Shown: in pieces, positions 55,571 to 64,000 of the stretch
Position numbering within the stretch: position 1 is the first letter of the stretch
Layout of the letters: every line of letters starts with the position of its first letter
DNA from: Daphnia pulex
Taxonomy: Eukaryota; Arthropoda; Branchiopoda; Diplostraca; Daphniidae
Length of the DNA: 64,000 nucleotides
Reading direction: 5' to 3'
Assembly: GCF_021134715.1 (NCBI RefSeq)
Contig: NC_060024.1
Location: 4,650,001-4,714,000, forward strand
The notes under the pieces: generated by a model
Told to the model about the DNA's origin: nothing
The model's input: only the letters and a program-made list of their open reading frames with translations
Database searches by the model: none
Position numbers and translations under genes: made by a program

Positions 55571-56141
55571 TCATTGTTTAAGGTCTGCTGCTGGTGGCAG
55601 CTGCCTGATATTGCCCCAGTCGAAGTTCGGGTCTGCGACGTGAAGCGCGGCTTGATCTTCTTCTGGTCTCGTTGGCGGGCAATCCCAGTTTTCAGGTGGA
55701 GGGGAAGTCGTCCGGCGGTTCAGCGGGTCTATGTCGAATATCTCCTCAAATATCTCCTTGGCAAAGTTCCAGTCTTGGAGTTTTTTGACAGGTTCAGCGT
55801 CCTCATGTTCTTTACCTCTTCCGTCTGGCATCCTTGTGTCTCTCTCCTGGCTGGATGATGACAGACTTTGCTTTAGGGTGTGCGGAGTAGAAAACTCTGA
55901 TGTAGCTGTTTTGGCAGTCTTCCGCCGATAACGCAGACGACAGTTCAACTTCTTGCCCGTCGGGGTTCCGCAGCGTCCGTTGTCTCCTCCACTCCTCTCG
56001 TGCCGTGGTGAGTCGTGGCAAATCGGCGGTGCCGTCCTCCAAGAGGAGGTTTCCTTCAAATACGACCTTCTCGGCCGCTCTCTGGTCCATCAACGTCTGG
56101 GCATACTTGGCAAAGAATGCGGCACGGTAAGCAGTAGACAT
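55571..56141 (-). pseudogene. ADPNFDWG-family gene, copy 1, frameshifted
   Basis: ATG at 56141 opens a 109-codon frame similar in layout to the intact paralogue at 56312-56923 (FEGNLLLEDGT, EDCQNSYIRVFYSAHPKAKSV). Near 55815-55860 the similarity moves to another frame that ends the family signature (DPLNRRTTSPPPENWDCPP, ADPNFDWG). One or two indels separate the halves. Family unknown. Confidence 0.68.
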
Positions 56142-56311
56142 CTTCTGAGGGTGTTAAGATACGAATGGTACTTGTTACTTTTTTGACCCCGCTTTTAAAC
56201 GGGTTTTCATTTTTTTCTTGTCCAATGAGGTGCGTTGCCCTGCCACATTTTTGTCTATTCCTAGTTGTTCCATTTGGCCAATCTGAAGTGGGGGGGGGGG
56301 AGATAATGAAC

Positions 56312-56923
56312 TCAGATGGTTCCCCAGTCAAAGTTTGGGTCCGCGACGTGCGGCGCGGCTTGATCCTCTTGCTCCATCTCCTCCATCCTTGCTCGTTTTT
56401 CGATTGTTTCTTCTTCTTCCCGGGAGGTCGAAGGCACGCAGTCCCACTCCTCCGATGGTGGCGGGGATGGTGTCCACCGATTGAGGGGGTCGACGTCTAG
56501 TAGTGCAGCCATTAGTTCCCGCGCTGTTGTCCAGTCGTCATAATTAATTGCCCGGATGAGCTCGTTTTTAAGGGTAAACGTACGGGAACGTTTGAACGAT
56601 CCTGGCTGTTTCGACAACGCCACCTTGACGTTGTCCCCGGGACGATATACTACGTTGGCTCTTCCTGGGTTCTTGAGGTAAAAGCTTCTGACGCTGGTGT
56701 CCAAACATTCCTCGTAAGACAGCTCCATCGGCATGTAGATGTAGTAGTCGTCTTGATGTTGGACTCTCCGTGTTCTGTTCCAGAGGCCTTGGACCTCGTC
56801 TAAAAGCTTGAGGTTGATTGATTTGTCGGGGTATATTAACTCCCCGACGAAATCAATTTTTCCCATCTGACGGTGCTCCATCATCTGGGCAGCCAGTTCT
56901 TGATTCCACGAGAGGTGTGGCAT
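56312..56923 (-). CDS. ADPNFDWG-family protein, intact copy, unknown function
   Basis: 203 codons from the ATG at 56923, no intron. The N-terminal half is mixed alpha-helical (QELAAQMMEHRQMGKIDFVG, EECLDTSVRSFYLKNPG). A basic stretch (KQPGSFKRSRTFTLK) leads to a conserved block WTTARELMAALLDVDPLNRW, a Pro-rich linker (TPSPPPSEEWDC), an acidic coil and the terminal ADPNFDWGTI. There is no signal peptide or membrane segment. Two broken paralogues flank it, all on the minus strand beside ankyrin genes. I recognise no family; a viral or mobile origin is possible. Confidence 0.65.
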   Translation of the reverse strand: MPHLSWNQELAAQMMEHRQMGKIDFVGELIYPDKSINLKLLDEVQGLWNRTRRVQHQDDYYIYMPMELSYEECLDTSVRSFYLKNPGRANVVYRPGDNVKVALSKQPGSFKRSRTFTLKNELIRAINYDDWTTARELMAALLDVDPLNRWTPSPPPSEEWDCVPSTSREEEETIEKRARMEEMEQEDQAAPHVADPNFDWGTI

Positions 56924-57039
56924 GGTGACTGAGTAAGGGTGGTCGAGTGACTGAGTAATAGTGGTAGAGTGACTGAGTGGAGAGTGACTGAGTACGAGTG
57001 TTGGTCGCTGGGGTTAGTATTTATACAGTTTTTTTTGTT

Positions 57040-57180
57040 TTTTTTCCATCCCGATTAACAATTTCCATATCGATGATTAAAATGTTACGGCAAATATGTT
57101 TAGCTAAACTAGGGCTATTATTAATAGACAGCAGGTGCATCGCAGTCCGTCCAACGGAGTTTGGTATATATTGGCTTTAA
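57040..57180 (-). pseudogene. Ankyrin-repeat relic
   Basis: Nucleotide similarity to about 54935-55065 (shared words around CGTCCAACGGA, GACAG.AG.TGCA and TATATATTG). It encodes the same NSVGRTALHLL-type repeat in pieces. It lies between copies 2 and 3 of the ADPNFDWG family. Confidence 0.6.
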
Positions 57181-57486
57181 AGAAAAATGCATTTTTTTTT
57201 GTTTTTTTATCTCATTATTTTTATTTTATTGCTACTGGATGACTACCTCGGCCAGTTGGGGATTTTTAAAGAAGGGATAAGGAGAGGTTGAAGGAGAAGG
57301 CGTGGCATTTGAACGCGCAGAGGAGGAGAGGAAAGGAATAGCACGAGAGAGCAAATGGGGAAGAGGGAAACACATATGGTAAAAAAAAACATGGGCAAAA
57401 TATTTGGATTGCAATACACAAAAAACTTTATGGAAACAACAAAAGGGATTAGGCCGATCTGAAGTGGGGGGGGGGAGATAAGGAAC

Positions 57487-57950
57487 TCAGATGGTTCCCC
57501 AGTCAAAGTTTGGGTCCGCGACGTGTGACGCGGCTTGGTCTTCTTGCTCCATCTCCTCCATCCTTGCTCGTTTTTCGACTGGTTCTTCTTCTTCCCGGGA
57601 GGTCGAAGGCGCGCCCACCACTCCTCTGATGGGTGGCGGGGATGGTGTCCGCCGATTGAGGGGGTCGACGTCTAGTAGTGCAGCCATTAGTTCCCGCGCT
57701 GTTGGCCAGTCGTCATAATCAATAGCCCGGACGAGCTCGTTTACGATGGAGGCAAATGTCGTCCGTAATGGTAAGGTGGAGGGGGACTTCCGGGGGCCAT
57801 TGGGATGATTCTGGGTGGCTGAAAGTAATTTTCTTGCTCTTCCATGGAAACGGGCGACGGACTTCTTGGTGTATCCGGAATATTAAGTTGGTGGTGACGA
57901 ACATTCCTTTGCTCTTCCATCTTCCTCCATCCGTCGAAAACTCCACTCAG
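57487..57950 (-). pseudogene. ADPNFDWG-family gene, copy 3, truncated
   Basis: 57487-57687 repeats the C-terminal third (MAALLDVDPLNRRTPSPPP, then ADPNFDWGTI). Just upstream, the nucleotide match to copy 2 continues to about 57750 in another frame and then ends, so the N-terminal half is missing or replaced. The poly-G tract just after the stop is shared with copies 1 and 2. Confidence 0.68.
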
Positions 57951-58359
57951 TGAGGCGCTGCACGGTCTCTAAAACAGGCCGTGGTGGCGAAAGCTCAGGT
58001 TGCCAAATTGATGCTGGGATTGTTCAAATTTCACTAACTGTTTCACTTGTCAGTTCTTCTTCATTTCTTATTGAATTGTTCACTTCACTACTTGTTGCGT
58101 TGTTTATCAGTTGATATCCGCGTCCCCGACCGTACATTTTTAGTTTTTGTAAAGAAGAGGGTTGACGCAAGACTGAACTGTATTACTTTTTTTTTCTTTC
58201 ACTCTCTTTTTTTTCTTTTCTTTATTCTTACTCTTTTGACCATTTGATATCTGATCTTAAAGAAAAATAAGGTCATCTTCTAGACCTCTTGGTCCTTCAT
58301 CTGGAAAAAATTGCTGAATCTCCATCTCTGGTACATTCCACGGCATCTCCTGCAGGGGT

Positions 58360-59178
58360 TCATGAACCTCCGTATATATAGGGCAATTGTAACCATGACA
58401 GTTTAGCCAGAAGGGTGACAGGGGAGTCTTGCTCGTTGTTGAGGACCGTTGTTCTCGTGCCTTTGTGGATGAGAAAACTTGCTAGTTCTTGATTACCGAA
58501 AAAGGAACAGTAGTGTGAGGCCGTGTTTCCACATTCGTCTGTAGCGTCTAGGAGAATACATGTTCTTATATTGATAGCTTCGCCATTCACGAGGATCACA
58601 TCTGTCGAGTTGATGTCATCATTTAATAGAATAGGCTCGACTGGCGTGTTTGTGTCATCGAATAGTTCTTTTGCTGCCTCTGTATAGTTAAAGCTTGCCG
58701 CTACGACCAACGGTGTTTGTCCTCTCATATCCAAAGCGTTTCTGTCCACGTAATTTTTCTTTAGCATTTTAATTGCCGTTACGTTGTTGAAAGCGCACGC
58801 ATTATGAAGGGGTGTTTCTTCGTACACATTTCTTGCGTTGAAGTTTGTTGTGTGAGCGAATATTATTTCAAGAAGTGGTAAATTGTCGTGACGGCAGGCC
58901 ATGTGAAGCAGCGTATTTTCTTGATTATCCTTTGCTGATGCATCGAAGTGAATGCTGTGCCTCAGCATGTCTACTGCTCTTTCATTATTGTATTTTATGG
59001 CAATTGTTAGGGGTATGTCACCGTAAACGTCTTTGGTGGATCCATAGGTTCTGTCTAAAAGTTTGTGTAGTATGCAAGGGCTAGCATTCATGCATGCATA
59101 ATGCAATGGCGTTTTTCCTTCTTTGTCTTGACTATTGTAGGTTTCCGATGATGTTAACAGGATATTTAAAATTTTCAT
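58360..59178 (-). CDS. Ankyrin-repeat protein
   Basis: 272 codons from the ATG at 59178, no intron. About six ankyrin repeats run through it: KEGKTPLHYACMN, VYGDIPLTIAIKYNN, QENTLLHMACRHDN, YEETPLHNACAFNN, RGQTPLVVAASFNY and ECGNTASHYCSFFGN. No other domain is seen. Further repeats lie upstream in broken frames (59190-59697), so this is probably the 3' part of a longer gene. Ankyrin repeats bind proteins; partners are unknown. Confidence 0.75.
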   Translation of the reverse strand: MKILNILLTSSETYNSQDKEGKTPLHYACMNASPCILHKLLDRTYGSTKDVYGDIPLTIAIKYNNERAVDMLRHSIHFDASAKDNQENTLLHMACRHDNLPLLEIIFAHTTNFNARNVYEETPLHNACAFNNVTAIKMLKKNYVDRNALDMRGQTPLVVAASFNYTEAAKELFDDTNTPVEPILLNDDINSTDVILVNGEAINIRTCILLDATDECGNTASHYCSFFGNQELASFLIHKGTRTTVLNNEQDSPVTLLAKLSWLQLPYIYGGS

Positions 59179-59189
59179 TCAATTTAGTT

Positions 59190-59697
59190 TGACTGCTAAT
59201 ATTAGTGCATTATCCCCTTCATTGTTCAATATTGTAGAGTTGATAAATAGATTTTTCTTTAATGCTCTCCCAATTTCTGTGTTGTTAAGTTGGACCGCAA
59301 TATGCATGGGGGTGTTCCCTTCTTTTACGTGCGTTCACGTCTGCGCCATTTTTTTAACAATTCTAGCACAACTTTTAGCGTATTTGCTTCGATGGCGTAG
59401 TGGAGCGCTGAGAAGCCTTTTTCGTCTTATATTAATTGATGTCTTTTGCGTAAGTATTAAACTTGCAAAACGATAGGCTCCTAATTGGCTTGCAATTATA
59501 AGGAGCGTCTCATTTCGATGGTTGAATATATTAACGTTTTTCTCGATCTTGAGGCGTTCAATAAGGCGGTTAACAGAACTTCCTCTGGTTTCAAACCAGC
59601 TTGCTGTGCTTGCAATTCGATTATATGTCATATCGATTTTTCGAGTTCGCACCGGGGCTTGTTGGCTAGTAATTGCTTCCTCTACTATTTTTTCCAT
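59190..59697 (-). pseudogene. N-terminal part of the ankyrin gene, frameshifted
   Basis: ATG at 59697 opens a basic leader then ankyrin-like sequence (NVNIFNHRNETLLIIASQLGA). The repeat series continues in other frames through 59200 (LHYAIEANTLKVVLELL, NTPMHIAVQLNNTE, NEGDNALILAVKLN). Shifts fall near an A7 run and a C5 run, so sequencing error is a possible cause. It then runs straight into 58360-59178. Confidence 0.65.
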
Positions 59698-60225
59698 TTC
59701 GCATTCTTTGTACTTTATTTTGGATGAGAACTACTACCTTTCTGCCGAGTGACGAACTGGATTGCATGTTGGGGTCTGATAATTTGCCGTTGCTGTTCAG
59801 TATTCTTATATAGGGTTATTACTTGCCTGGTTGTGTTGCCTTTTTCATTTTTTTAAGCGTTTGGTTTGCGGGGGTGCTAAAGGTTTATAGTATTTGGATT
59901 TGGGGGGAAACGGTTACGGGGTGCACTGGGGGTTGGTAATAAAAATTGGTTTTGCGTGTCCGTTTGGTTCCCTTTTTTATGATGTTTAAACGATGCTTTC
60001 TTCGTTGTTGGTCTCTGCGTGTCTCCGATCGAGGGTTTCTGCACGTATCAGTTTTCTGTTCTCCTGCAATTGTTCTGCGTAGTGTTTGTAAGGTTGTTTT
60101 GATCTTTTAGAGTTCGTACTCTAAAGCTGGTTATACTTTAAAATGTCAAGATCGAGGAAATGAAAGGTAATACAATGTGGTCTCAAAAGTTTTTGAAGGT
60201 AAAAAGTAAAGGATACATGTCTTGG

Positions 60226-60444
60226 TTACACAAATAAAGAATAATGGTTACTTTTTTTTAAATCAGAGTCCGTCTCCAACATCCTTTCGCCTACCAGCTG
60301 TTGGATGCCGATCTGTATGAGGTCAGCGTCATAGGCTAAGCGGCGAACTTGGTCCAAGTTTCGCCTGGCCTGTTTTGCGATTTCGCGAAGACGTGTTAGC
60401 GTGCGCCGTAGCTCTTGTAAGTGCCCCGGCAGGCTGTCTTCCAC
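60226..60444 (-). CDS. Small coiled-coil ORF, unknown
   Basis: 72 codons from the ATG at 60444. It is helical and Leu/Arg-rich (LQELRRTLTRLREIAKQARR), likely a coiled coil. Same strand and spacing as its neighbours. No family recognised. Confidence 0.4.
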   Translation of the reverse strand: MEDSLPGHLQELRRTLTRLREIAKQARRNLDQVRRLAYDADLIQIGIQQLVGERMLETDSDLKKSNHYSLFV

Positions 60445-60468
60445 GTCAAACGGTCCCTCGTGATGACG

Positions 60469-60747
60469 CTAGGAATCCTCGCTTTTACTTCTTCTGGATT
60501 TTTTCTCTGCTGATTGCTGGTCCACGATGTCCCAGCTGCCTTGATGTTTCATTATTTCCTCAACTTCCTGATCGGTTGTATACGCCGACCGCTTTTTCAT
60601 TCGGATTGGAGGAAGCACGGGTCCTTGGGTAGGCTCCTCCTCTTCTTTTCTGCGCTCGTCCGGCGATGCAGGAGACGTATGCATCAAAGATTGATGCAAC
60701 TGCCTCCAATCGCTGATGATTCGTTCAGCAATAACCTCTACCTCCAC
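60469..60747 (-). CDS. Small charged ORF, unknown
   Basis: 92 codons from the ATG at 60747. Glu-rich middle (ERRKEEEEP) and a basic Lys/Arg/Ser end (EKKSRRSKSEDS) that could be a nuclear signal. No family recognised. Confidence 0.42.
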   Translation of the reverse strand: MEVEVIAERIISDWRQLHQSLMHTSPASPDERRKEEEEPTQGPVLPPIRMKKRSAYTTDQEVEEIMKHQGSWDIVDQQSAEKKSRRSKSEDS

Positions 60748-60869
60748 GTCGATTAACTCTCTTCGGACTGCACCGGTTCTGCTGGACGGTTGTTGTCTAC
60801 GATGATCTCTCGGATAAAGGTGAATACCAATTTTCGTTGAGGATATGGTTTAATTTGGGGCGCCGGCAG

Positions 60870-61061
60870 CTATTCCAAGGCGTGTACGATGGTGTTGCTT
60901 CGATTGGCTAGCAGAAAGGCAGCGTCGTCGGCGTCTGGTAGCTTGGGCCTGGGTCGCAAGTTGTATGCTGCTTCATCCGCCGCTGCTGCCGCTGCTCCTG
61001 ATGCTGCAGCTGCCTCGATCTGTTCGTTTACTGAAAGTGTTGGCTGTTCGTCTACTTCCAT
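60870..61061 (-). CDS. Small Ala-rich ORF, unknown
   Basis: 63 codons from the ATG at 61061, with an alanine run followed by EAAYNLRPRPKLP. It begins like its neighbour (MEV). It may be the first gene of the cluster. No family recognised. Confidence 0.38.
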   Translation of the reverse strand: MEVDEQPTLSVNEQIEAAAASGAAAAAADEAAYNLRPRPKLPDADDAAFLLANRSNTIVHALE

Positions 61062-61439
61062 TTTTCGATTTCTTCTGGTTGTGCTTTGCTGAGTGCAAGA
61101 TTGGTACTGAAAGCTCTTCTGTATTTTGTAGGCCTTCGTTCTCCTTTATATTCTTGTTTCTGGTAAAATTCATGAGAATCTATTAACACATCCTATAACA
61201 AAGAAATAGCAAATTCATATTCAACAAAAATGGTGTGACCCAGCTACTGAACTTATTTCTATCTTCCCTAGTTTCTATTTCTATTCCTTCATGAATTCCT
61301 TTGGAATTCATTGATTCAATAAACTTAAAAAGGTGTATTGGACATCGATTAACACATCCTAAAAGAAGGAAATCTTTTGGATTAGTGAAACCATCAAAAT
61401 AGCAAATTCATATTCAGCAAAAATGGTGTGACCTGAAAG

Positions 61440-61635
61440 AAGATTGGAAAATAGGAAATAGGAAAATTGGAAAATAGAAAATAAGAAAATAGGAAATAGG
61501 AAATGGGAAAAAGGGAAATACGAAAATAGGAAATACGAAAATAGGAAAAAGGAAATAGGAAAATAAGAAAAAGGAAAATAGGAAATAGGAAAATAGGAAA
61601 TAGGAAATAGGAAAATGGGAAATAGGAATAGGAGT
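61440..61635. repeat. Simple-sequence array (GGAAATA/GGAAAATA)
   Basis: Irregular tandem GGAAATA, GGAAAATA and AGGAAATAGG units over about 195 bp. Confidence 0.9.
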
Positions 61636-61754
61636 TGCTATAATATTTATTTCACTTGTTAGAACCATTTCTTTATTACAGGATATGTAAATCGATGTCC
61701 TATACACCATTTAAAGTATAATATTTAATCAATTTATTCATAAAGCAATTCACG

Positions 61755-61905
61755 AAGAAATAGTTTTAGAAATATTAAAAATGAATTTTTAAATTCATTT
61801 TTAATATTTTAAAATTCATATTTGATATTTTAAAATATAATTAACAAAAATCAGTAATAAAAATACATTTGATTTGATTTAAAACCCCTATTTTTGCTAT
61901 AGGGC
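61755..61905. repeat. Dispersed AT-rich repeat (copy B)
   Basis: Reverse-complement relative of 17350-17480, including ATTAACAAAAATCAGTAATA and the flanking CCTATTTTTGCTATAG. Confidence 0.7.
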
Positions 61906-62093
61906 TCTTTCGGATCTGTTTTATTTAGCCGATTTATCTGGCAACGCAGCATGGCGCCGTCTCTTGGTAGCGCAATAATATAATGTGGAATATTTTGTGC
62001 TTCTGTATTCCAACAGCAAGGCTCTACTGTTTTGACAAAAGTGTTTCAGTGTTGGATGTGTGTTGAAAAATGTGGTTCATGTTTTGAAATATT

Positions 62094-64000
62094 ATGTCAC
62101 TATCGAATTACGTTAGTGGGCTTTCAGTAGAAGCAAAAAAAAAATACCTTGATAAATTGGATATTCTTCAGTGTGATTGCCCCTACAGTTTATCTAAAGA
62201 TTTGTGGAAAGAAGGACTTCAGTGTTGCACAATTATTCCCAAAATAGATCATGGGGATATATTCGCCTACTTAGTTTTCTCAAAAAGAATTATAGATGTT
62301 GAGAAAACAAAGAGAGCCTTCAAAGGTCTCAAAGCTGAGTCAAAACAAGCAGTGAACGATGGCTGGCTGAAAAAATTTAAGGCAATGTGTTTGTCATCTG
62401 GAGTGGTTTAAGTTAAAGCTAAGGTAAGCCCTTAAAGTTGTTTATTATTGAAATGAATTATATTTTCTGTTCTAATTCACAATTAGGTAACTCCATCTCA
62501 AGCTATCAGCGAAACTCCTCACTCACCATGGGCTGCAATAGGTGTTGATGACTGTGTAATTTACGCTCATTGTACCTGTGCTGTAGGGTAATACTTAATG
62601 TATTAATAAGAAAAATTTAACAATTCATAGAATATGGCAAAATTTTACAGATTAGGAAAAGTTTGTAATCATATTGGATGTCTTTTACTCGTCAGTGTTT
62701 ATTCAGTCGAAATTCATGAGGGAAAAGGACGTACCGAGGATAAGTGTACTTGGGCATATCTTTCTTCACAGCCAGTAATATAAAGAACAAAAAATTTTTT
62801 ATGTATCAATTTAATGCCTTAACATCTTTTAGGGTACCTACAAATAAGTTCGTGAAATGGAAAGAGTCCGTAAGAAACTACTACCAACTGTGAGAAAACC
62901 TACAAACGAGGAAAATTGTGACCTTGATGAAGGAACAAAGTGAAGCGATTTGCTCTCTTACCGCTAGCCAAACCTCTAGCAAACATTGGTTCACATACAA
63001 TTCCTTCAGAATTACTGCTTCAAAATTCAGACAGGTTTTGCATAGCAACCTTGTTTTCCCATCTATTTCAATATGTTATCCTGAAGCTTTCCAGTTCACC
63101 AGTGAGGCTACTAGGTACTACATTTTGTTGTTAAGAATTTTATCTATAACCAAAACTATTTTTTTGTTTTTGTAATATAGTTGGGGCATAAAACACGAAT
63201 GCATTGCGATGAAAACGTTTGAAGCACATCTGCGCCAGAGTGGAAAACATCCAGGTTTTGAAATTACCAAAACCGGAATGTTTATTTCGGTTGAAAATCC
63301 TTTTTTGTCATCGTCACCAGATGGAATATTCAGCTCCCCAGCATTAGGATGTGTCACAATTGAAATCAAGTGCCCATTTAATTGGAGATTCATCACAGTA
63401 AAACAATGAATTAAATTTCCAAACCACCCTTTATGTTTTGATGAGGAAAAAAGGAGTAACACATGAACAAAGCACATGATTATAACTAACAGGTGCAGTT
63501 GCAAATGTACACCACGGGCTACCGCTTTGCTGTTTTCGTAGTGTACACCACTGTTGATCTCATGTACAGAGAAGTTCCTTATGACCACTGCTTTATGGAG
63601 GAAATTGCGATCCCGAGGGCGACAGAATATTTCCAAACTATAATCATGCCTGAGATCATTTCTGGATATTTCTACAAAAACTCTTTCTTCCACAGTTCTC
63701 CATCTATTTTACATACAAACCAATATATTCCTTGTTACTGTCAAACAAATGAGCCGGTTATTGTTTCAGTTGTGTTTTGCTCAAATGAAAATTGTAAGCT
63801 GAAGATGTTTAATTTAAAATGCATTCATGATCGTTCTCCTTCTCTAAAAAGAATTACAAAGTCATGGTCCTGTGATACTTGTAAGAAGGTTACTCGTTCG
63901 GTTAGAGCCAAAGAGAAGAGGGTTAGAGAGAATAAGCAAGACGAAGAGAACCAGACGAATGTAAAATCAAAACGAGCTTCAACATCCCGAATCCCGCTTA
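62094..64000 (+). pseudogene. SWIM zinc finger / YqaJ nuclease / PHD-like gene with internal stops, runs off the window
   Basis: Exons: 62094 to about 62419, 62487-62587, 62651-62774, 62833 to about 63040, 63181 onward, and 63493-64000 (open to the edge). The N-terminal block SVEAKKKYLDKLDILQCD is followed by a SWIM-type finger across a splice (AHCTCAVG, LGKVCNHIG). A YqaJ/lambda-exonuclease-like domain follows (WGIKHECIAMKTF, LSSSPDGIF, TIEIKCPF, VQLQMYTTGYRFAVFVVY). Last comes a Cys/His PHD-like stretch (CYCQTNE...CSNENCKLKMFNLKCIH...WSCDTCKK). In-frame TAA codons at 62409-62411 and 62845-62847, and a frame change near 62920, suggest decay. Such proteins are common in cnidarian and crustacean genomes and often sit in mobile DNA. 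Confidence 0.72.

Noticed and set aside
61414..61710. Phe/Tyr/Pro-rich 98-codon antisense frame
   Set aside because: Translation of the GGAAATA simple repeat.
1..64000. CRISPR arrays, bacterial operons or terminators
   Set aside because: Introns and eukaryotic transposons throughout; the tandem arrays lack spacer structure.

Overview
The window looks like nuclear DNA of an arthropod, most likely a branchiopod crustacean of the Daphnia type. That placement is an inference. It rests on very short GT-AG introns (about 60-80 bp), frequent TAGGCCTA-type words, arthropod-style transposons, a GT10 fucosyltransferase and a Lar-like phosphatase pseudogene. There are no operons, ribosome binding sites or CRISPR arrays. 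Most of the 64 kb is mobile-element DNA, pseudogenes and AT-rich spacer, with only a few ordinary host genes.

Layout. 1-9672: a very young Ty3/Gypsy-like LTR retrotransposon, cut on the left by the window edge. It has gag, a pol lacking protease and reverse transcriptase, an envelope-like glycoprotein gene and an extra acidic ORF; the last two each follow a strong splice acceptor. It sits inside an exon of a multi-exon gene (9673-11847) in which a two-exon cassette is tandemly repeated. 12.4-14.4 kb: relics of a tyrosine recombinase and of a Gypsy integrase tail. 14.4-19.3 kb: spacer with two hairpin repeats. 19357-20857: a two-exon alpha-1,3-fucosyltransferase gene.

23.5-37.8 kb is a nested transposon graveyard. 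A 908-bp non-autonomous CACTA-like element (23514-24421) abuts a decayed Lar-type receptor phosphatase pseudogene, itself split by a small coding-free LTR element (25256-27962). A second, inverted copy of the 908-bp element (28600-37516) splits a fucosyltransferase pseudogene and is in turn split by an 8007-bp CACTA-like transposon (28765-36771). That transposon carries a zinc-finger transposase gene, a SAM-domain gene, a small antisense gene and five 206-bp tandem repeats. The lengths account exactly for each step (165 + 745 - 2 = 908).

38.0-46.1 kb: a large fold-back repeat, a METTL24-like methyltransferase gene, a hairpin element and a complete-looking PIF/Harbinger transposon with its two convergent genes. 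46.2-47.7 kb: a probable non-coding snoRNA host gene with a box C/D snoRNA candidate in each of four introns. 49.2-51.8 kb: a PWWP-domain pseudogene and a decayed partial duplicate. 54.7-61.1 kb: a one-strand cluster of intron-less ankyrin-repeat genes, three copies of an unrecognised family ending in ADPNFDWG, and several other small unknown ORFs, partly broken by frameshifts. This is the least explained part of the window. 62.1-64.0 kb: a SWIM/YqaJ/PHD-type gene with internal stops, running off the right edge.
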